A stretch of 64,000 nt of DNA, from NCBI GenBank assembly GCA_009667805.1, contig CM019067.1:247415721-247479720 (forward strand), in the 5' to 3' direction. The translations under genes and the position numbers were made by a program. Source of the stretch: Leptobrachium leishanense. Lineage: Eukaryota > Chordata > Amphibia > Anura > Megophryidae. The first letter of the stretch is position 1, and every line of letters starts with the position of its first letter. The notes under the pieces are model-generated. The model saw only the letters and a program-made list of their open reading frames with translations, had not been told where the DNA came from and made no database searches. Shown in pieces: positions 23,978-34,559 of the stretch.

Positions 23978-24630
23978 CAATCAAAAATAGACGCGGTTAT
24001 TGTTCAACCATTAGTGGATAGACTAGTAAAATAAGCATTTTAAACTATTTACTCAATTACCTTCATTTGTTGGGGGTTGTTGCAGCTCTTGTGTAGAGTA
24101 GCTTGTCTTGGCATTTCGGTTCTGGCCAATTGCAGTCTGATTTGCATATGGTATAGCCTCCATTGTAATGGCACCACTAAGCTAAAAGCCTATGAGGCCT
24201 GAGCACGGGCCTATTGTAGGGCAGGCCACTAGTGCTGCTGCCCATTCTCAGGACCCGCATAAACCATGTTCTTTCTCCCGCATTTCTTCAGTTGCCTTCA
24301 ATCTCTTGTGCATCTCATGCTCTGTAATCATTACCATTTCACATCAGGGGTGGATGTTTCGATCATGTTGCGTTCAGTGTTGAGGAGCATGGGGAAGAGA
24401 ACAGTGCTAGAAGTCTTTGACACCCATTGGATTGGGTTGGTTCCCAAAGATCCCATGCCTTGTAATTTGAGTTCATAGATCGTTGAACTCATGAGCTGGG
24501 TGGGACTAAGCCCCTGCACAAAGAGGGCTGCATCAGCTCCCCAGACAGAATTTGGAAAGGGTTATAAATGTGAGGTTTTTACTAAATCACTTTTAACGGG
24601 GAATACAATGTATTCATTGTACATGTATTC
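23978..24630. other. no recognised feature
   Basis: No gene or repeat supported. Open frames are short and overlap on both strands. Confidence 0.35.
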
Positions 24631-24634
24631 ATAC

Positions 24635-24895
24635 ATCCCAGCAGTTCAGAAAAACTGCTTTACAGAGCTCATGTGCTACATTCCCCAAATGCAGCAAGGA
24701 ACTCTGGGTAGGACATGCAAACGAAGTCTCCAATTTCCCTCTTCTTTGCATCCTAGGGCCTGTTTTACTGCAGAACCTTCGTTGCCAGTGCAATGCCATA
24801 CTAGATGGCTTTTTAGCAAAGGTCAGGTTGTAGAAGAAGTCACAGACACTCCTGGACAGCTGTTTCAGTCTTATTATGTCCTCATCATCAAGAAA
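24635..24895. repeat. interspersed repeat related to the foldback at 24949
   Basis: Starts CCCAGCAGTTCAGAAAAACT and contains GAGCTCATGTGCTACATTCC and AAGGAACTCTGGGTAGGACA. The same order of blocks is found at 47865-48094. It forms the single-arm version of the adjacent foldback. Confidence 0.6.
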
Positions 24896-24948
24896 TAGGC
24901 CGTGACTCATTGCTGTTTATTGATTTGCCCTTGGGGTAAAGCTTCAAA

Positions 24949-25294
24949 CACTTAAGTTATGGTGGAGGGCAAAAGGTGAGATTGAAAGCCTCCACACCAG
25001 CAAATAAAGTTTATAAATTGTAGAAGACCTTCACACATCCCAGAAATTCAGAGAACTGCTTTGCCCACAGAACTCATGTGCTACATTCCCCATAAGCAGC
25101 AAGGAACTCTTTGCAAGATATGCAAATTAAGTCTTCAATTAATGCATATGGGAAATGCAGCACATGAGCTCTGTAAAGCAGTTCTCTGAATTGCTGGGAT
25201 GTGTAAATGTCTTTAACAACAATAATAAAAACTTTACTATTTACTATGTGGAGGCTTTTAATCTCATGTTTTGCCCTCCACCATAACTTAAGTG
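24949..25294. repeat. foldback element, 346 bp
   Basis: Near-complementary arms CACTTAAGTTATGGTGGAGG and CCTCCACCATAACTTAAGTG at the ends; inside, CAGAACTCATGTGCTACATT faces a matching inverted block near 25155. The whole could fold into one hairpin. The block GAGGCTTTTAATC at 25251-25263 is an empty version of the target occupied by MITE H at 48098. A short (CA)n follows at 25293-25308. Confidence 0.75.
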
Positions 25295-25309
25295 CACACA
25301 CACACACAC

Positions 25310-25619
25310 TATAAAATACCCAAATACCCTTGTATTACACCTACACACCCCATTGATATACCTAAACGTCTCTATACATATACTCCCCTACTCTGACAAC
25401 CAGGAAATGATTGCTGCCTCAATACATGTACTGACGTGGGTACCAATCGGCCCATGTAAGTGCCAGTCAGGCTGACCCGGTGTTGTCTCCTCCTTAACAG
25501 AAAGTACTGGTGCACTGCAAGTCGATGCCAGAGTAACTGGGAAACAAGACTGGTCCCTCGAATACCATCATAGGGGAACTCACAATGTGCCGGGACACAA
25601 TTCGAAGCATATTTTAGAG
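25310..25619. other. no recognised feature
   Basis: Nothing supported. Confidence 0.35.
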
Positions 25620-25780
25620 GCTAGAAGTAGGGCCGGCCCAAGCCACGGTGCTGCCTGGAGCGAAGGAGGAAATGCTGCCCCCCCAAAAAAAAACACAAAC
25701 ACTTGACATATATGAGTGCATCACAGAGCTCCACAGCAATAAACCTCACAGCAATGTGTGGTGTGTATGAGTGTATCAGA

Positions 25781-25917
25781 GCCCCAGACCAGCTCTCACA
25801 TGGGTATATTTGCCCCAGACCAGCTCTCACATGGGTATATTTGCCCCCAGACCAGCTCTCACATGGGTATATTTGCCCCCAGACCAGCTCTCACATGGGT
25901 ATATTTGTCCCCCAGCT
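25781..25917. repeat. 32-bp minisatellite, about 4 copies
   Basis: The unit contains CAGCTCTCACATGGGTATAT followed by TTGCCCCCAGAC. It is homologous to the arrays at 6258, 38449 (complement) and 51477. Confidence 0.9.
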
Positions 25918-25933
25918 AATGTCTGCTCCCCCC

Positions 25934-26142
25934 GAGAAGATTCTGCCGGCGCCGGCGTGTTTTTCCCTCCTACGGCAGCCACCAGCATGAATATCTGCCG
26001 CTCGCCTGGGGTTCTGTACACCAGCCAGCCGCGATCTCGTGGCTGGCTGGTGTATAGAACCCCAGGCGAGCTGCAGATATTCATGCTTGTTGCCGCACGT
26101 AGGAGGGAAAAACACATGGCCACTGGCAGAATCTTCCCGGGG
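25934..26142. repeat. GC-rich palindrome inside hAT
   Basis: Arms of about 100 bp: CTGGGGTTCTGTACACCAGC faces GCTGGTGTATAGAACCCCAG, and GTTTTTCCCTCCTACG faces CGTAGGAGGGAAAAAC, centred on CGCGATCTCG near 26034. Confidence 0.85.
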
Positions 26143-26492
26143 GGCGCTTGGATGCCCCCCGAACTGGGGGCCGGGGCCACCGCACCCCCCGCTGGCACAT
26201 ACTCACCAGCTGCCAGGTAAGCTGGCTGGTCCAGGGTCCAGCAGGAGCAGCAGACAGACGCTGTACTGGGCTGCCTGCCACGCGTCTGGATCCCGCGCTC
26301 CCGTCTGGACGCATGCGTACAGAGGGGGCGCGGTCACACTGCCTCAATGTATCAATGCGCCAGCCCGCCATAGGTGGTGCCGGCACTGACAAATAGTGCA
26401 GCGGCAATGGCGGAGTGGGCGGCGCAAACATTTTCTGCGCCTGGAGCAAGTGCTCCACTCTGCTCCATCGTCGGGCCAGCCCTGGCTAGAAG

Positions 26493-27800
26493 TAATGCAG
26501 GGATAGTGTGTGTGGCTCATACACCGGCAGACTGGCTTGCGCTGAGCCACACAGATGAACGTGAACGTGTCTTGCACTTCAAGAGTCGCCAGTCGACGGG
26601 TAAATGCCCAATACACTCAATGGCCAGTCCAGCCTTTCCCTGATGAAATATCACAGTTTGTATGCATCCTGGTCCAGCAACTGGCACCTTCATGTTGCCC
26701 TCGAGGGCAGAACTAACTATGGGGCCTCTGCTCTGCAAAGCACGATTGGCCATTAGTGGTGCCGTTGATGAACGGACTTCTCAAAGGAGCACACAGACCA
26801 AGTGGAAGGCTGTCCTTTAGGATAGCTATCTGCTCAGAGCTGTCCATCCCCTGCAGCAGGTCATAGTCATAAGCAACAGCAGATCTTTCAGAGGAAAGAA
26901 CTCCCTTTTTTCCCATTATGTCAGAAAACCCCCCAAAAAAAACCTAATACACATAATGGGAGCAATTCCCTTTCAAATGAGCCCAGCTTATTTTGGGCAT
27001 GACCGCGTCACCTTAAGGCAGCATTCCTCAGTCGGAGAGCGTGTTAACTATTGTAATGAAAAACAAGTAAAGCTTTTGCAGGCTACATAAAAACTTCAGT
27101 AATATACATTGAGTGTATGGATTTATAAACACAAGTGCATTTTGCATCATATTGTTTACAGCAAACACAAGACACTTCCATGCTGGCTTTGACACATTTA
27201 TACATTTTGTCTACATTTATATGAAGTATGTGGGACACAATTTACATTTAGGTCTGTTAGTTGCGTATTTAAACGCATAAGCAACATAAAGACCTAAGAA
27301 GGATTTAAACAAAGCAGTCTCCAGCCTTGAAAGTTTACAGAAAAGGAATGTATTACAATTCTGTGTTCTATATATGTATATTTATCAAAACTCAATGAAC
27401 CATTCAGGGAAACTGTTATGTAACAATCTCATTATACTAAAATGAACGTTCGAGGACAAGAAAGTTACATTTCTTAAAGGTTGCTTAGCACAATTCTTAT
27501 TCCCTCCAGACATGTAAAAGGTTTACTGCTTTTTTTAAATCACAGTAGTTATTAAATTCTATTATTCAGCTCATCGTTTAAACTATTCACAGCTACTGAA
27601 AGGTTTGTGCTTTCAAAAAGAAAAAAGTGGTAGAGAATGAAAAGTCAACTCTGATAATCAATAGAGTAACAATGTTAGACAGTACAGAGATTAGTAATTT
27701 TTTTATCTTTATTCAGATCAACTCATTTTGTTTAAACAAGGATTTTCTAACTTTAGCGAGTTAATACTATTAAATTGAGGAGTCTGCAATTCTATCTATG
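26493..27800. other. no recognised feature
   Basis: 1.3 kb of mostly AT-rich DNA without recognisable repeats or exons. Confidence 0.4.
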
Positions 27801-27804
27801 CAAC

Positions 27805-27945
27805 GTTCCTGTAGTGTACTGGTTATCACGTTTGCTGCACGCGCGAAAGGTCCCTGGGTCGCAAACCGTAATAAGATTTTTTTTTCCCATTGTACAGCGC
27901 TAATGAATCGGTTGGCGCTTTATAAATGCTTCTAATTGTACCTCA
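27805..27945 (+). repeat. tRNA-Val-derived SINE with L2-type tail
   Basis: 27805-27870 follows a tRNA-Val gene closely: GTTCCTGTAGTG at the 5' end, A-box TAGTGTACTGG, an anticodon arm TTTGC-TGCACGC-GCGAA whose loop gives anticodon CAC, the variable region AAAGGTCC, and a damaged B-box GGGTCGCAAAC where GGTTCGAAAC is expected. The 3' acceptor strand is absent. It is followed by a T-run and the L2-type tail CCCATTGTACAGCGCTAATG..GGCGCTTTATAAAT. It is a retroposed SINE rather than a working tRNA gene. Confidence 0.75.
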
Positions 27946-28401
27946 CACTGCAATGCTCTTCTATGTGACTTTTGTTTTTAAGGCTCTTCATGGTGGATTG
28001 TTATCTGAGGCACAGGAGCTTGCCTGAAACTAAAGTGCAAACATTTAGGTCAGTACGGAGAAGCAAGTATGTCTGGGCTGTGGCTAGCTGGATCATTTAT
28101 TAGGTAGATGCAGTTAGCCATGGCTCTGACAAAGACTAGCCCTGCTTCAGACTGCGTAGCCCCCAAACTTTAAGGTGTTCTGCGGTATCTGTAGTCAAGC
28201 CATAAGTAATTAATACCGTGTGCCACTAGGAGACTTTTTGGCAGCGCATGCTGTCACTATAAGCCAGAGTTTTAGCCTCCCATCATGTTACTGGAAGGTC
28301 CCTGCTCAAGAAGGAAAAGCACACCATGCATGAAGGAACTGCTCGTGCATCAATACAAAGCATGGAGGAACTGCTCATGCATCCATACCTGCCCTCTGCA
28401 T
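27946..28401. other. no recognised feature
   Basis: No structure supported up to the hAT end. Confidence 0.35.
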
Positions 28402-29423
28402 TAGGGATGAGCTGTTCGGTTCGATGTGTTAGGAGTTCGATTCGAACATCGCCAGTTCGTATGTTCGCAAACTTCGAACATTTCCGTGTGTTCGCAGCAT
28501 GTTCGCAGCATGTTCTCCCACAATGCACCACAATGCACTTTTCCACTGGCCTGAAGCTTGTAATTGGCTACAGCCTGCACCTAACCACAGTTTAGGTGCA
28601 AGACAGGTGCAAGACTATGCCAATCACGGCTCAGAGTCCTGATTGGGCAAATTTTGACCAATCATGGGCTCACAGAGCCAAGTCACGCAGCACACTATAT
28701 AAGGCTTCACACAGCCTTCAGCACGTGTTTGAGAGGAGATTGTTCTTGTGTTAGTGTGTGTTCTCACTGCCAGTCTGCCACCAGCAATTGTGGGGGTCTC
28801 ATTTTTACAAAATATCTGGGAATTGTTCTAATCTACGGTGTGACGGCACTGTTGCCGACACTAAAGGCCCAATTTTAAAGCACCTATTGGTTACTTTCAT
28901 CCAAAGCCTGCATAAGTTTCACCATAATTTAGCCAAAAAAAAAATCACTAAACTTGTTCTGCGTGTCCTAAAATGTCTCCTCTTTTCATACAGACTGCCG
29001 CCCCAAGCAGTTGTTTATGCAGTGGTTTATGAATAGATTAAAAGGAAAACCATTTACCGTTATTTGAATCGTTATTTTTTTGTTTTTAAATGTTTCTATA
29101 CATCCTACAAATCCGCCACTTCACGGGCAGGTTATGGGGACCTCCTAGGCACGATATTTGAAGGAATTTTTCGTTTTTATTCTTAACCCTTATTTCATGG
29201 AAAACTCACTGTTCCTTTAAAAACATTTTTTTTTAAAGCTTTTTGTCATTGTTTCCTGTCCCCCAGCGCACTACCCGGACCCCCATACACCTTTTATGGC
29301 AAATATCTTGCATATATGCCCTCTTGCAAAGCACTCTTAAAAATCGAACTTTTGAGTCCCATTGACTTGCATTGAGTTCGGTTCGTGTTCGAACCGAACA
29401 CGGCGGTGTTCGGCTTATCCCTA
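28402..29423 (+). mobile_element. internally deleted hAT derivative (TAGGGATGAGC family)
   Basis: The left 5'-type end TAGGGATGAGCTGTTCGGTT and the right 3'-type end (complement of TAGGGATAAGCCGAACACC) are flanked by CTCTGCAT and CTCTACAT (7 of 8 matching). The right half is the complement of about 60421-61040 in the decayed full-length copy, so this is the same family with the transposase removed. The retained left part carries CCAAT and TATA motifs. Confidence 0.9.
28560..28712 (+). promoter_or_regulatory. putative hAT promoter
   Basis: Four CCAAT-type boxes on either strand (ATTGGC near 28563, CCAATC near 28619, ATTGGGC near 28642, CCAATCA near 28659) precede a TATA box TATATAAG at 28696-28703. 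Spacing and position just inside the 5' terminal repeat fit the promoter of the autonomous parent. It is an inference from motifs only. Confidence 0.5.
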
Positions 29424-29431
29424 CTCTACAT

Positions 29432-29565
29432 TGGTAAATGACCAGGGGGAGGTGAATGTACATACACTGAATGTCTGTATTGGTCGGTTAATCTGTATAT
29501 ATCCATATATCGGTCTACTTACAACGATCTATATCTAAATCAGCCTTAAAGTGAGATCAAGGACA
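29432..29565. other. no recognised feature
   Basis: Short AT-rich spacer between the hAT derivative and the minisatellite. Confidence 0.3.
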
Positions 29566-30530
29566 AGCACACCGAGATAAAGGGAGGGAACAGGGTCAAA
29601 ACACACAAGGAAAAAAAAGAAAGAGGGGACAGGGCAAGCACACCAGGAAAGAGAGAGGGGACAGGGCAAGCACACCAGGAAAAAGAGAGGGGACAGGGCA
29701 AGCACACCAGGAAAAAGAGAGGGGACAGGGCAAGCACACCAGGAAAAAGGGAGGGGACAGGGCAAGCACACCAGGAAAAAGGGAGGGGACAGGGCAAGCA
29801 CACCAGGAAAAAGGGAGGGGACAGGGCAAGCACACAAGGAAAAAGGGAGGGGCAGGGCAAGCACACCAGGAAAAAGGGAGGGGACAGGGCAAGCACACCA
29901 GGAAAAAGGGAGGGGACAGGGCAAGCACACCAGGAAAAAGGGAGGGGACAGGGCAAGCACACCAGGAAAAAGGGAGGGGACAGGGCAAGCACACCAGGAA
30001 AAAGGGAGGGGACAGGGCAAGCACACCAGGAAAAAGGGAGGGGATAGGGCAAGCACACCAGGAAAAAGGGAGGGGACAGGGCAAGCACACCAGGAAAAAG
30101 GGAGGGGCAGGGCAAGCACACCAGGAAAAAGGGAGGGGCAGGGAAAGCACACCAGGAAAAAGGGAGGGGCAGGGCAAGCACACCGAGATAAAGGGAGGGA
30201 CAGGTTCAAGCATACAAAGAAGAAGGGAGGAACAGGGTCAAGCGCACCAGGAAAAAGGAAGGAACAGGGTCAAGCACACCAGGAAAAAGGAAGGAACAGG
30301 GTCAAGCACACCAGGAAAAAGAAAGGAACAGGGTCAAGCACACCAGGAAAAAAAGGGAGGAACAGGGTCAAGCACACCAGGAAAAAGGAAGGAACAGGGT
30401 CAAGCACACCAGGAAAAAGGAAGGAACAGGGTCAAGCACACCAGGAAAAAGGAAGGAACAGGGTCAAGCACACCAGGGAAAAAAGGGAGGAACAGGGTCA
30501 AGCACACCAGGAAAAAGGTGGAATCAGGTG
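29566..30530. repeat. 30-bp minisatellite, about 32 copies, two sub-arrays
   Basis: The unit is GCAAGCACACCAGGAAAAA plus GGGAGGGGACAG. Up to about 30190 the units read GGGAGGGGACAGGGCAAGC; after that they read GGAAGGAACAGGGTCAAGC, so two related sub-families sit in separate blocks. The complement opens frames of over 200 codons in several frames (repeating PCPLPFSWCA), which are repeat translations. A poly-A run follows at 30528. Confidence 0.9.
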
Positions 30531-30539
30531 GAAAAAAAA

Positions 30540-30867
30540 AAAAAAAACAATACCATACTAGTCAAAGGGAGGAAGACAGGGGCAAGCACAATAACAGGGA
30601 ACAGGGTGGGGGGGTGCAAGGCCAGTAAAAACACATTATTTTACATTCTAGACTTGTATCAATTCTTTCAATGGGTGTACAGCAGATGAAGGCTCCAAAA
30701 CTGGCAACCATGTCTATATCCCCCAGTTCTGGCACTGCATGAGAGCTTGAGTTGTGGACAATACAAGCACTGGGTTTTATAATGAGGTGATGGCTGCACT
30801 GCCTATGTTGGTGAAATCTGTGGCATCAATGAAGAAAAATGGCTTCTTGATGACTTAATGGGGGTAC
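30540..30867. other. no recognised feature
   Basis: Degenerate minisatellite edge, then unremarkable sequence. Confidence 0.3.
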
Positions 30868-30872
30868 TTGAA

Positions 30873-31254
30873 CCTCCCTGGCGGTCTAATTTTAGGGAAA
30901 CAAAACACATCTAAAAGTGGTCTATTCCCCCCCCCCCAGCAGTATTCCTGAGTATGGTTAAATTACTATGTTGGAAGCGGTAACCCCAAGCAACACTCTG
31001 GATGCCGCTGGATATCTCACATCTCCATGCCCTCCCTCAATGTCCCTAGCTGCCTCCGACGACGACCGCGACCTTATACTTCCTGGTTCCTTCCTCGCAA
31101 GAAGGAATCCAGGAAGTATGAGGTCACAATCGCCGGAGGAGACTGCAGAGATCATCGAGGGAGCGCACGGAGAGGTGATGTATCCAGCCTGGGGTTACTG
31201 CTCTCTGCGGTGAAATTTAACACAGAGACACACTCGGGAACACTGTCAGGCAGG
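30873..31254. mobile_element. piggyBac-like non-autonomous element
   Basis: Begins CCTCCCTGGCGGTCTAATTT after TTGAA (decayed TTAA) and ends GTCAGGCAGG before TTAA 31255-31258. The interior has a palindrome: TTATACTTCCTGGTTCCTTC faces GAAGGAATCCAGGAAGTATG. It is inverted relative to the copy at 2916. Confidence 0.75.
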
Positions 31255-31258
31255 TTAA

Positions 31259-31976
31259 TAGCTGCCATGATTTCTAGGTTTGTGGGTTTAGGAATTCAGC
31301 AAAGAAACAATATTATGATTGAAATGTTATTCTGTGTTGTGGTAAAATATGAATATATTACACACACATATTTCAGTAGTTGTATGTAGAAAATGTAGAG
31401 CATTTTCTTCAGCTCTTAATTTCATGAAATGACAAGTGGGTTCCAATGCAATTATGGAGGCCACATGACAGCAAAACTAATTTCCCAATTACCATTGCAA
31501 GAAAAAAGTCACAATGGGTGAAGAGATCCTTCAAAGGGATACAGGAGACACAAATTTTGAAGCTATTTTGTTTTCTTTTACAAATAGTGGTATAATCCAT
31601 TGAAGTGGTCAACCTTAATATTTTCCAAAAACCAACCTTCATGCAAATTGCACCCGAGACAGTCTAAATTAAGCTATAAAAAACTCGAAGATAGCGTTTG
31701 TGCTACCAAAAGGTTGGAAAGGCTGATCATTGAAACAGCCAAGGGTTAATGATGATGGGTTAAGAAGAAATGGTGCAGTCCAATGCATAGAGTAGTTGGT
31801 ATACTGAAATGAGAGGTTTGAGGTTATAGGAATCCTAAACGAAGAAGCAGTTTCCTACAGAGATTACGATGTTGTTCTATGTTATGGAAAAGCATGAAGA
31901 AAAATATATTATAGTAGTTGCTTTTGTACTTTCTTCAATTTCCAATTTAATTATATGACAAGGGTGTGGTGTTCAT
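31259..31976. other. no recognised feature
   Basis: AT-rich DNA with nothing recognisable. Confidence 0.4.
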
Positions 31977-32631
31977 TAGGGATGAGCTGTTTGGGTTCAG
32001 ACGGTTCGGAGTTCGAAAGTTCTCGAATTTCGAACTTTTTGGGCGTGTTCGGTTCGAGTTCCAAAAAAAAAAAAAAAGAAATTTTGAAAAAAGTATAGAA
32101 AATGCTTAAAAAAAAATACTAAAAAAATCTAGAAATAAAGAGACTGTTTACTGCAGAATATTATAAGCAACGGTTTATTAGATATTGAATTAAAAACTAA
32201 TGTGTACGTGGAAAGATTATCAACTCTAAATGACCTCTGTTCACAAACGGGCATAACACCAGGTGTTTTTAGTCTGGTAATCAATTAGATACATTGTACA
32301 CCATACTGAGGGTGGGGTGGTGTCTGCTTCTGATTGAGATTTGAGAATTAATTTCCCTAAAACATCCTAATATGCTACATTTAACCCTTTCGCTGCTGAG
32401 GCTTTTCACACCTCTGTGCTGAGGTCATTTTTACCGCTTTCGCTTATCATGTTTAACCGCGTTTTATAGCCATATTTTGATATATGACCAAGACATATTA
32501 TATATCGTTCTTTCCGGCAGACTTGGCATATTCATAATCTGTCATTATTATATGTATACGTTATGTCATGTCTGTATATTATAACAAAAATGCAATAAAA
32601 TTTAGAATTTTCAATAATTTATTATGTGTAA

Positions 32632-32937
32632 GGCTGGGGTCAGACCAGCGCACTTTTAACGTGCGTTCTGGCGCACATAATTACGGCCGCACTAGCAGCA
32701 AATGACGGGCAATGACAGCCAATATACGAAGTATGGTCGCACGAAAGTCCGGCCGTGCAACGCAAGTGGAAAACATAACGTCCAGTCGCAAAAAGTTTCC
32801 TGGTTTGGATTCGTAAAACATCACGCACGAACATGCGTATCGTATGACCGTTTTCGCATATTCCGTGAAAAAATACAATGCGTTCGGATGCACTTTTTTA
32901 CGTTCGCGTGTAAAAATGCTTTCGTTTGACCCTAGCC
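32632..32937 (-). mobile_element. Harbinger-like MITE B (subfamily 2, internally deleted)
   Basis: Ends GGCTGGGGTCAGACCAGCGC and complement TTTGACCCTAGCC; flanks TAA (32629-32631) and TTA (32938-32940). The uninterrupted paralogue reads GTGTAAAGTG at 50601-50609, showing a 3-bp duplication. About 130 bp are missing compared with copy C, to which it lies inverted. Confidence 0.8.
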
Positions 32938-33365
32938 TTAAGTGTTTTTTTTTTTTCACATTTTAACATGCGATCGTTTGCGGTTATATTTTGTATGGGG
33001 TGCGCTTGTTAAAAAAATTAGAAATGGGGTCTCGTTACATTTTTTTTTTGGGGAAAATTTTGCTTTTTTTAACAAACGCACCGCATACAAAAATCATTAG
33101 CGCAGCATTATTGTTCACATTATAATTGAAATGGGAACAATATTGCTGCATTAACAAAACAACAAAAAAAATAAAAAATTGTTTATTTTTTTAAAAATAT
33201 TTTTAATTAATTTTTTTTAAAACATTTTTCATGCTCAGGTTTGGCATCCTTGGAAAGGCCATGCTCTGGCCTATCCAACGATATCAAACATTAACCCCTA
33301 GCTGCCACGGATCGGGAGTTCATTGGAACCCCCTATCTCCACCATTGGTGGCAGCTAGGGGTTAA

Positions 33366-33794
33366 GGCTAGGGTCAAACGAAAGCATTTTTACACGCGAA
33401 CGTAAAAAAGTGCGTCCAAACGCATTAACGTATTTTTTCACGGAATAGGCGAAAACGGTCATACGATGCGCATTTTCGTGCGTGATGTTTTACGTATCCA
33501 AACCAGGAAACTTTTTGCGTCTGGACGTTATGTTGGCCGGACACGAGCAGGGTCTGACGTCTCCAAATCACACACACACACACCGCTAGCGGGCGCAGCG
33601 CACTCTGTACGTCCGTACTAGCGGTTCAGCGTTCTCAAAAAAATGCATTCATTTTCCACTTGCGTTGCGCAGCCGGACTTTCGTGCGGCCGTACATCGTA
33701 TATTGGCTGTCATTGCCCGTCATTTGCTGCTAGTGCGGCCGTGATTAACTGCGCCAGAACGCACGTTAAAAAATGCGCTGGTCTGACCCCAGCC
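33366..33794 (+). mobile_element. Harbinger-like MITE C (subfamily 2)
   Basis: Ends GGCTAGGGTCAAACGAAAGC and complement GGTCTGACCCCAGCC; flanks TAA and TTA. Non-coding. The complement aligns with B and with the left parts of D and L. Confidence 0.8.
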
Positions 33795-33944
33795 TTACTC
33801 CAGGACTGGCGTCATCGTGCTATGCACGATGACGCCAGTCCTCAGGGGGAGTTCCGGGGGGCGCAGCAATCCGCCGGAATCCGGCAGATTGCTGCCTCCT
33901 GTGCATGGACGCGCTCAGCGCGAATTTTACACTTTTACACCTTA

Positions 33945-34221
33945 CACTTTTTATGGCAAATATCTAGCATATATGCCCTCTTAGAGGGCACTCTAAAAAC
34001 CGAATTTTCAGCCCCATTGACTTGTATGGGGTTCGAGCTCGGGTTCGGGTTCTGATCCGAACATTTGGAACGTTCGGGTTCGAACCGAACTCGGGCAGTG
34101 TTCGCCTCATCCCTAATCAGAACCCGAACTCGAACCCCATACAAGTCAATGGGGCTGAAAATTCGGTTTTTAGAGTGCCCTCCAAGAGGGCATATATGCT
34201 AGATATTTGCCATAAAAAGTG
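33945..34221. repeat. near-perfect inverted repeat at the hAT tail-to-tail junction
   Basis: Arms 33945-34056 and 34116-34221 are complementary apart from one base difference and one 6-base indel, separated by a 59-base loop that holds the terminal TAGGGATGAGG repeat of copy 1. Confidence 0.85.
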
Positions 34222-34559
34222 TATGGGGGTCTGGGTAGTGCCCTGGGGGACAGGAAACAAGGACAAAAAGTAAAAAAAAAAAAAAGTTTTTAAAGGGACA
34301 GTGAGTTTTCCATGAAATAAGGGTTAAAAAAAAAAAAAAAAAAAAATCCAAATAATATCGTGCTTAGGAGGTCCCCATAACCTGCCCGTGAAGTGGCGGA
34401 TTTCTAGGATGCATAGAAATATGTAAAAACCAAAAAATGACTTTTCAAATGACGGTAAAGGCTTTTCCTTTAATCTATCCATAAACAACTGCTTGGGGCG
34501 GCAGTCTGTATGAAAAGAGGAGACATTTTCAGACACGCAGAAAAAGTATACTGATTTTT

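Larger units (their letters stand above)
25628..26484. mobile_element. hAT-type non-autonomous element (CAGGGCCGGCCC type)
   Basis: Left end TAGGGCCGGCCCAAGCC and right end complement GGGCCAGCCCTG are inverted repeats of a well-known vertebrate hAT type. A perfect 8-bp duplication GCTAGAAG flanks it (25620-25627 and 26485-26492). Inside, in order, are a four-unit minisatellite (25781-25917), a GC-rich palindrome (25934-26142) and splice-donor-like sites: complement of 26199-26209 (CTGGTGAGTAT) and CCAGGTAAGC at 26213-26222. Open frames inside are palindrome and repeat artefacts. Confidence 0.9.
32385..33944. mobile_element. TTAA-target element (CCCTTTCGCTGC type) with two MITEs inside
   Basis: The left end CCCTTTCGCTGCTGAGG follows TTAA 32381-32384. 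The interior (TTTTCACACCTCTGTGCTGA, the ATTATATGTATACG region, GGAAAGGCCATGCTCTGGC) matches the complete element at 50359-51149. A hairpin TTAACCCCTAGCTGCCA / TGGCAGCTAGGGGTTAA lies at 33293-33365. The right end is lost near 33944, where hAT sequence resumes. Confidence 0.65.
31977..34115 (+). mobile_element. hAT composite, copy 1 of a tail-to-tail pair
   Basis: Starts with the 5'-type end TAGGGATGAGCTGTTTGGG and ends with the 3'-type terminus (complement of TAGGGATGAGGCGAACACTG). At TTAA 32381 a TTAACCCTTTCGCTGC element has inserted; the empty form of this target is visible at 8320-8323. That element in turn holds Harbinger-like MITEs at 32632 and 33366. The hAT middle is deleted around 33940. 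No matching 8-bp duplication is found at 34116, as expected if the right boundary is a rearrangement. Confidence 0.75.

Noticed and set aside
25771..26458. Overlapping frames of 116-149 codons on both strands
   Set aside because: They cover the minisatellite and GC-rich palindrome of a hAT element. Mirror-image frames on both strands are expected from a palindrome.
27805..27870. Functional tRNA-Val gene
   Set aside because: The 3' acceptor strand is missing, the B-box is damaged and an L2-type tail follows; it is a SINE head.
29535..30213. Three overlapping minus-strand frames of over 200 codons rich in Pro, Cys and Phe
   Set aside because: Repeat translation of the 30-bp minisatellite in all three phases.
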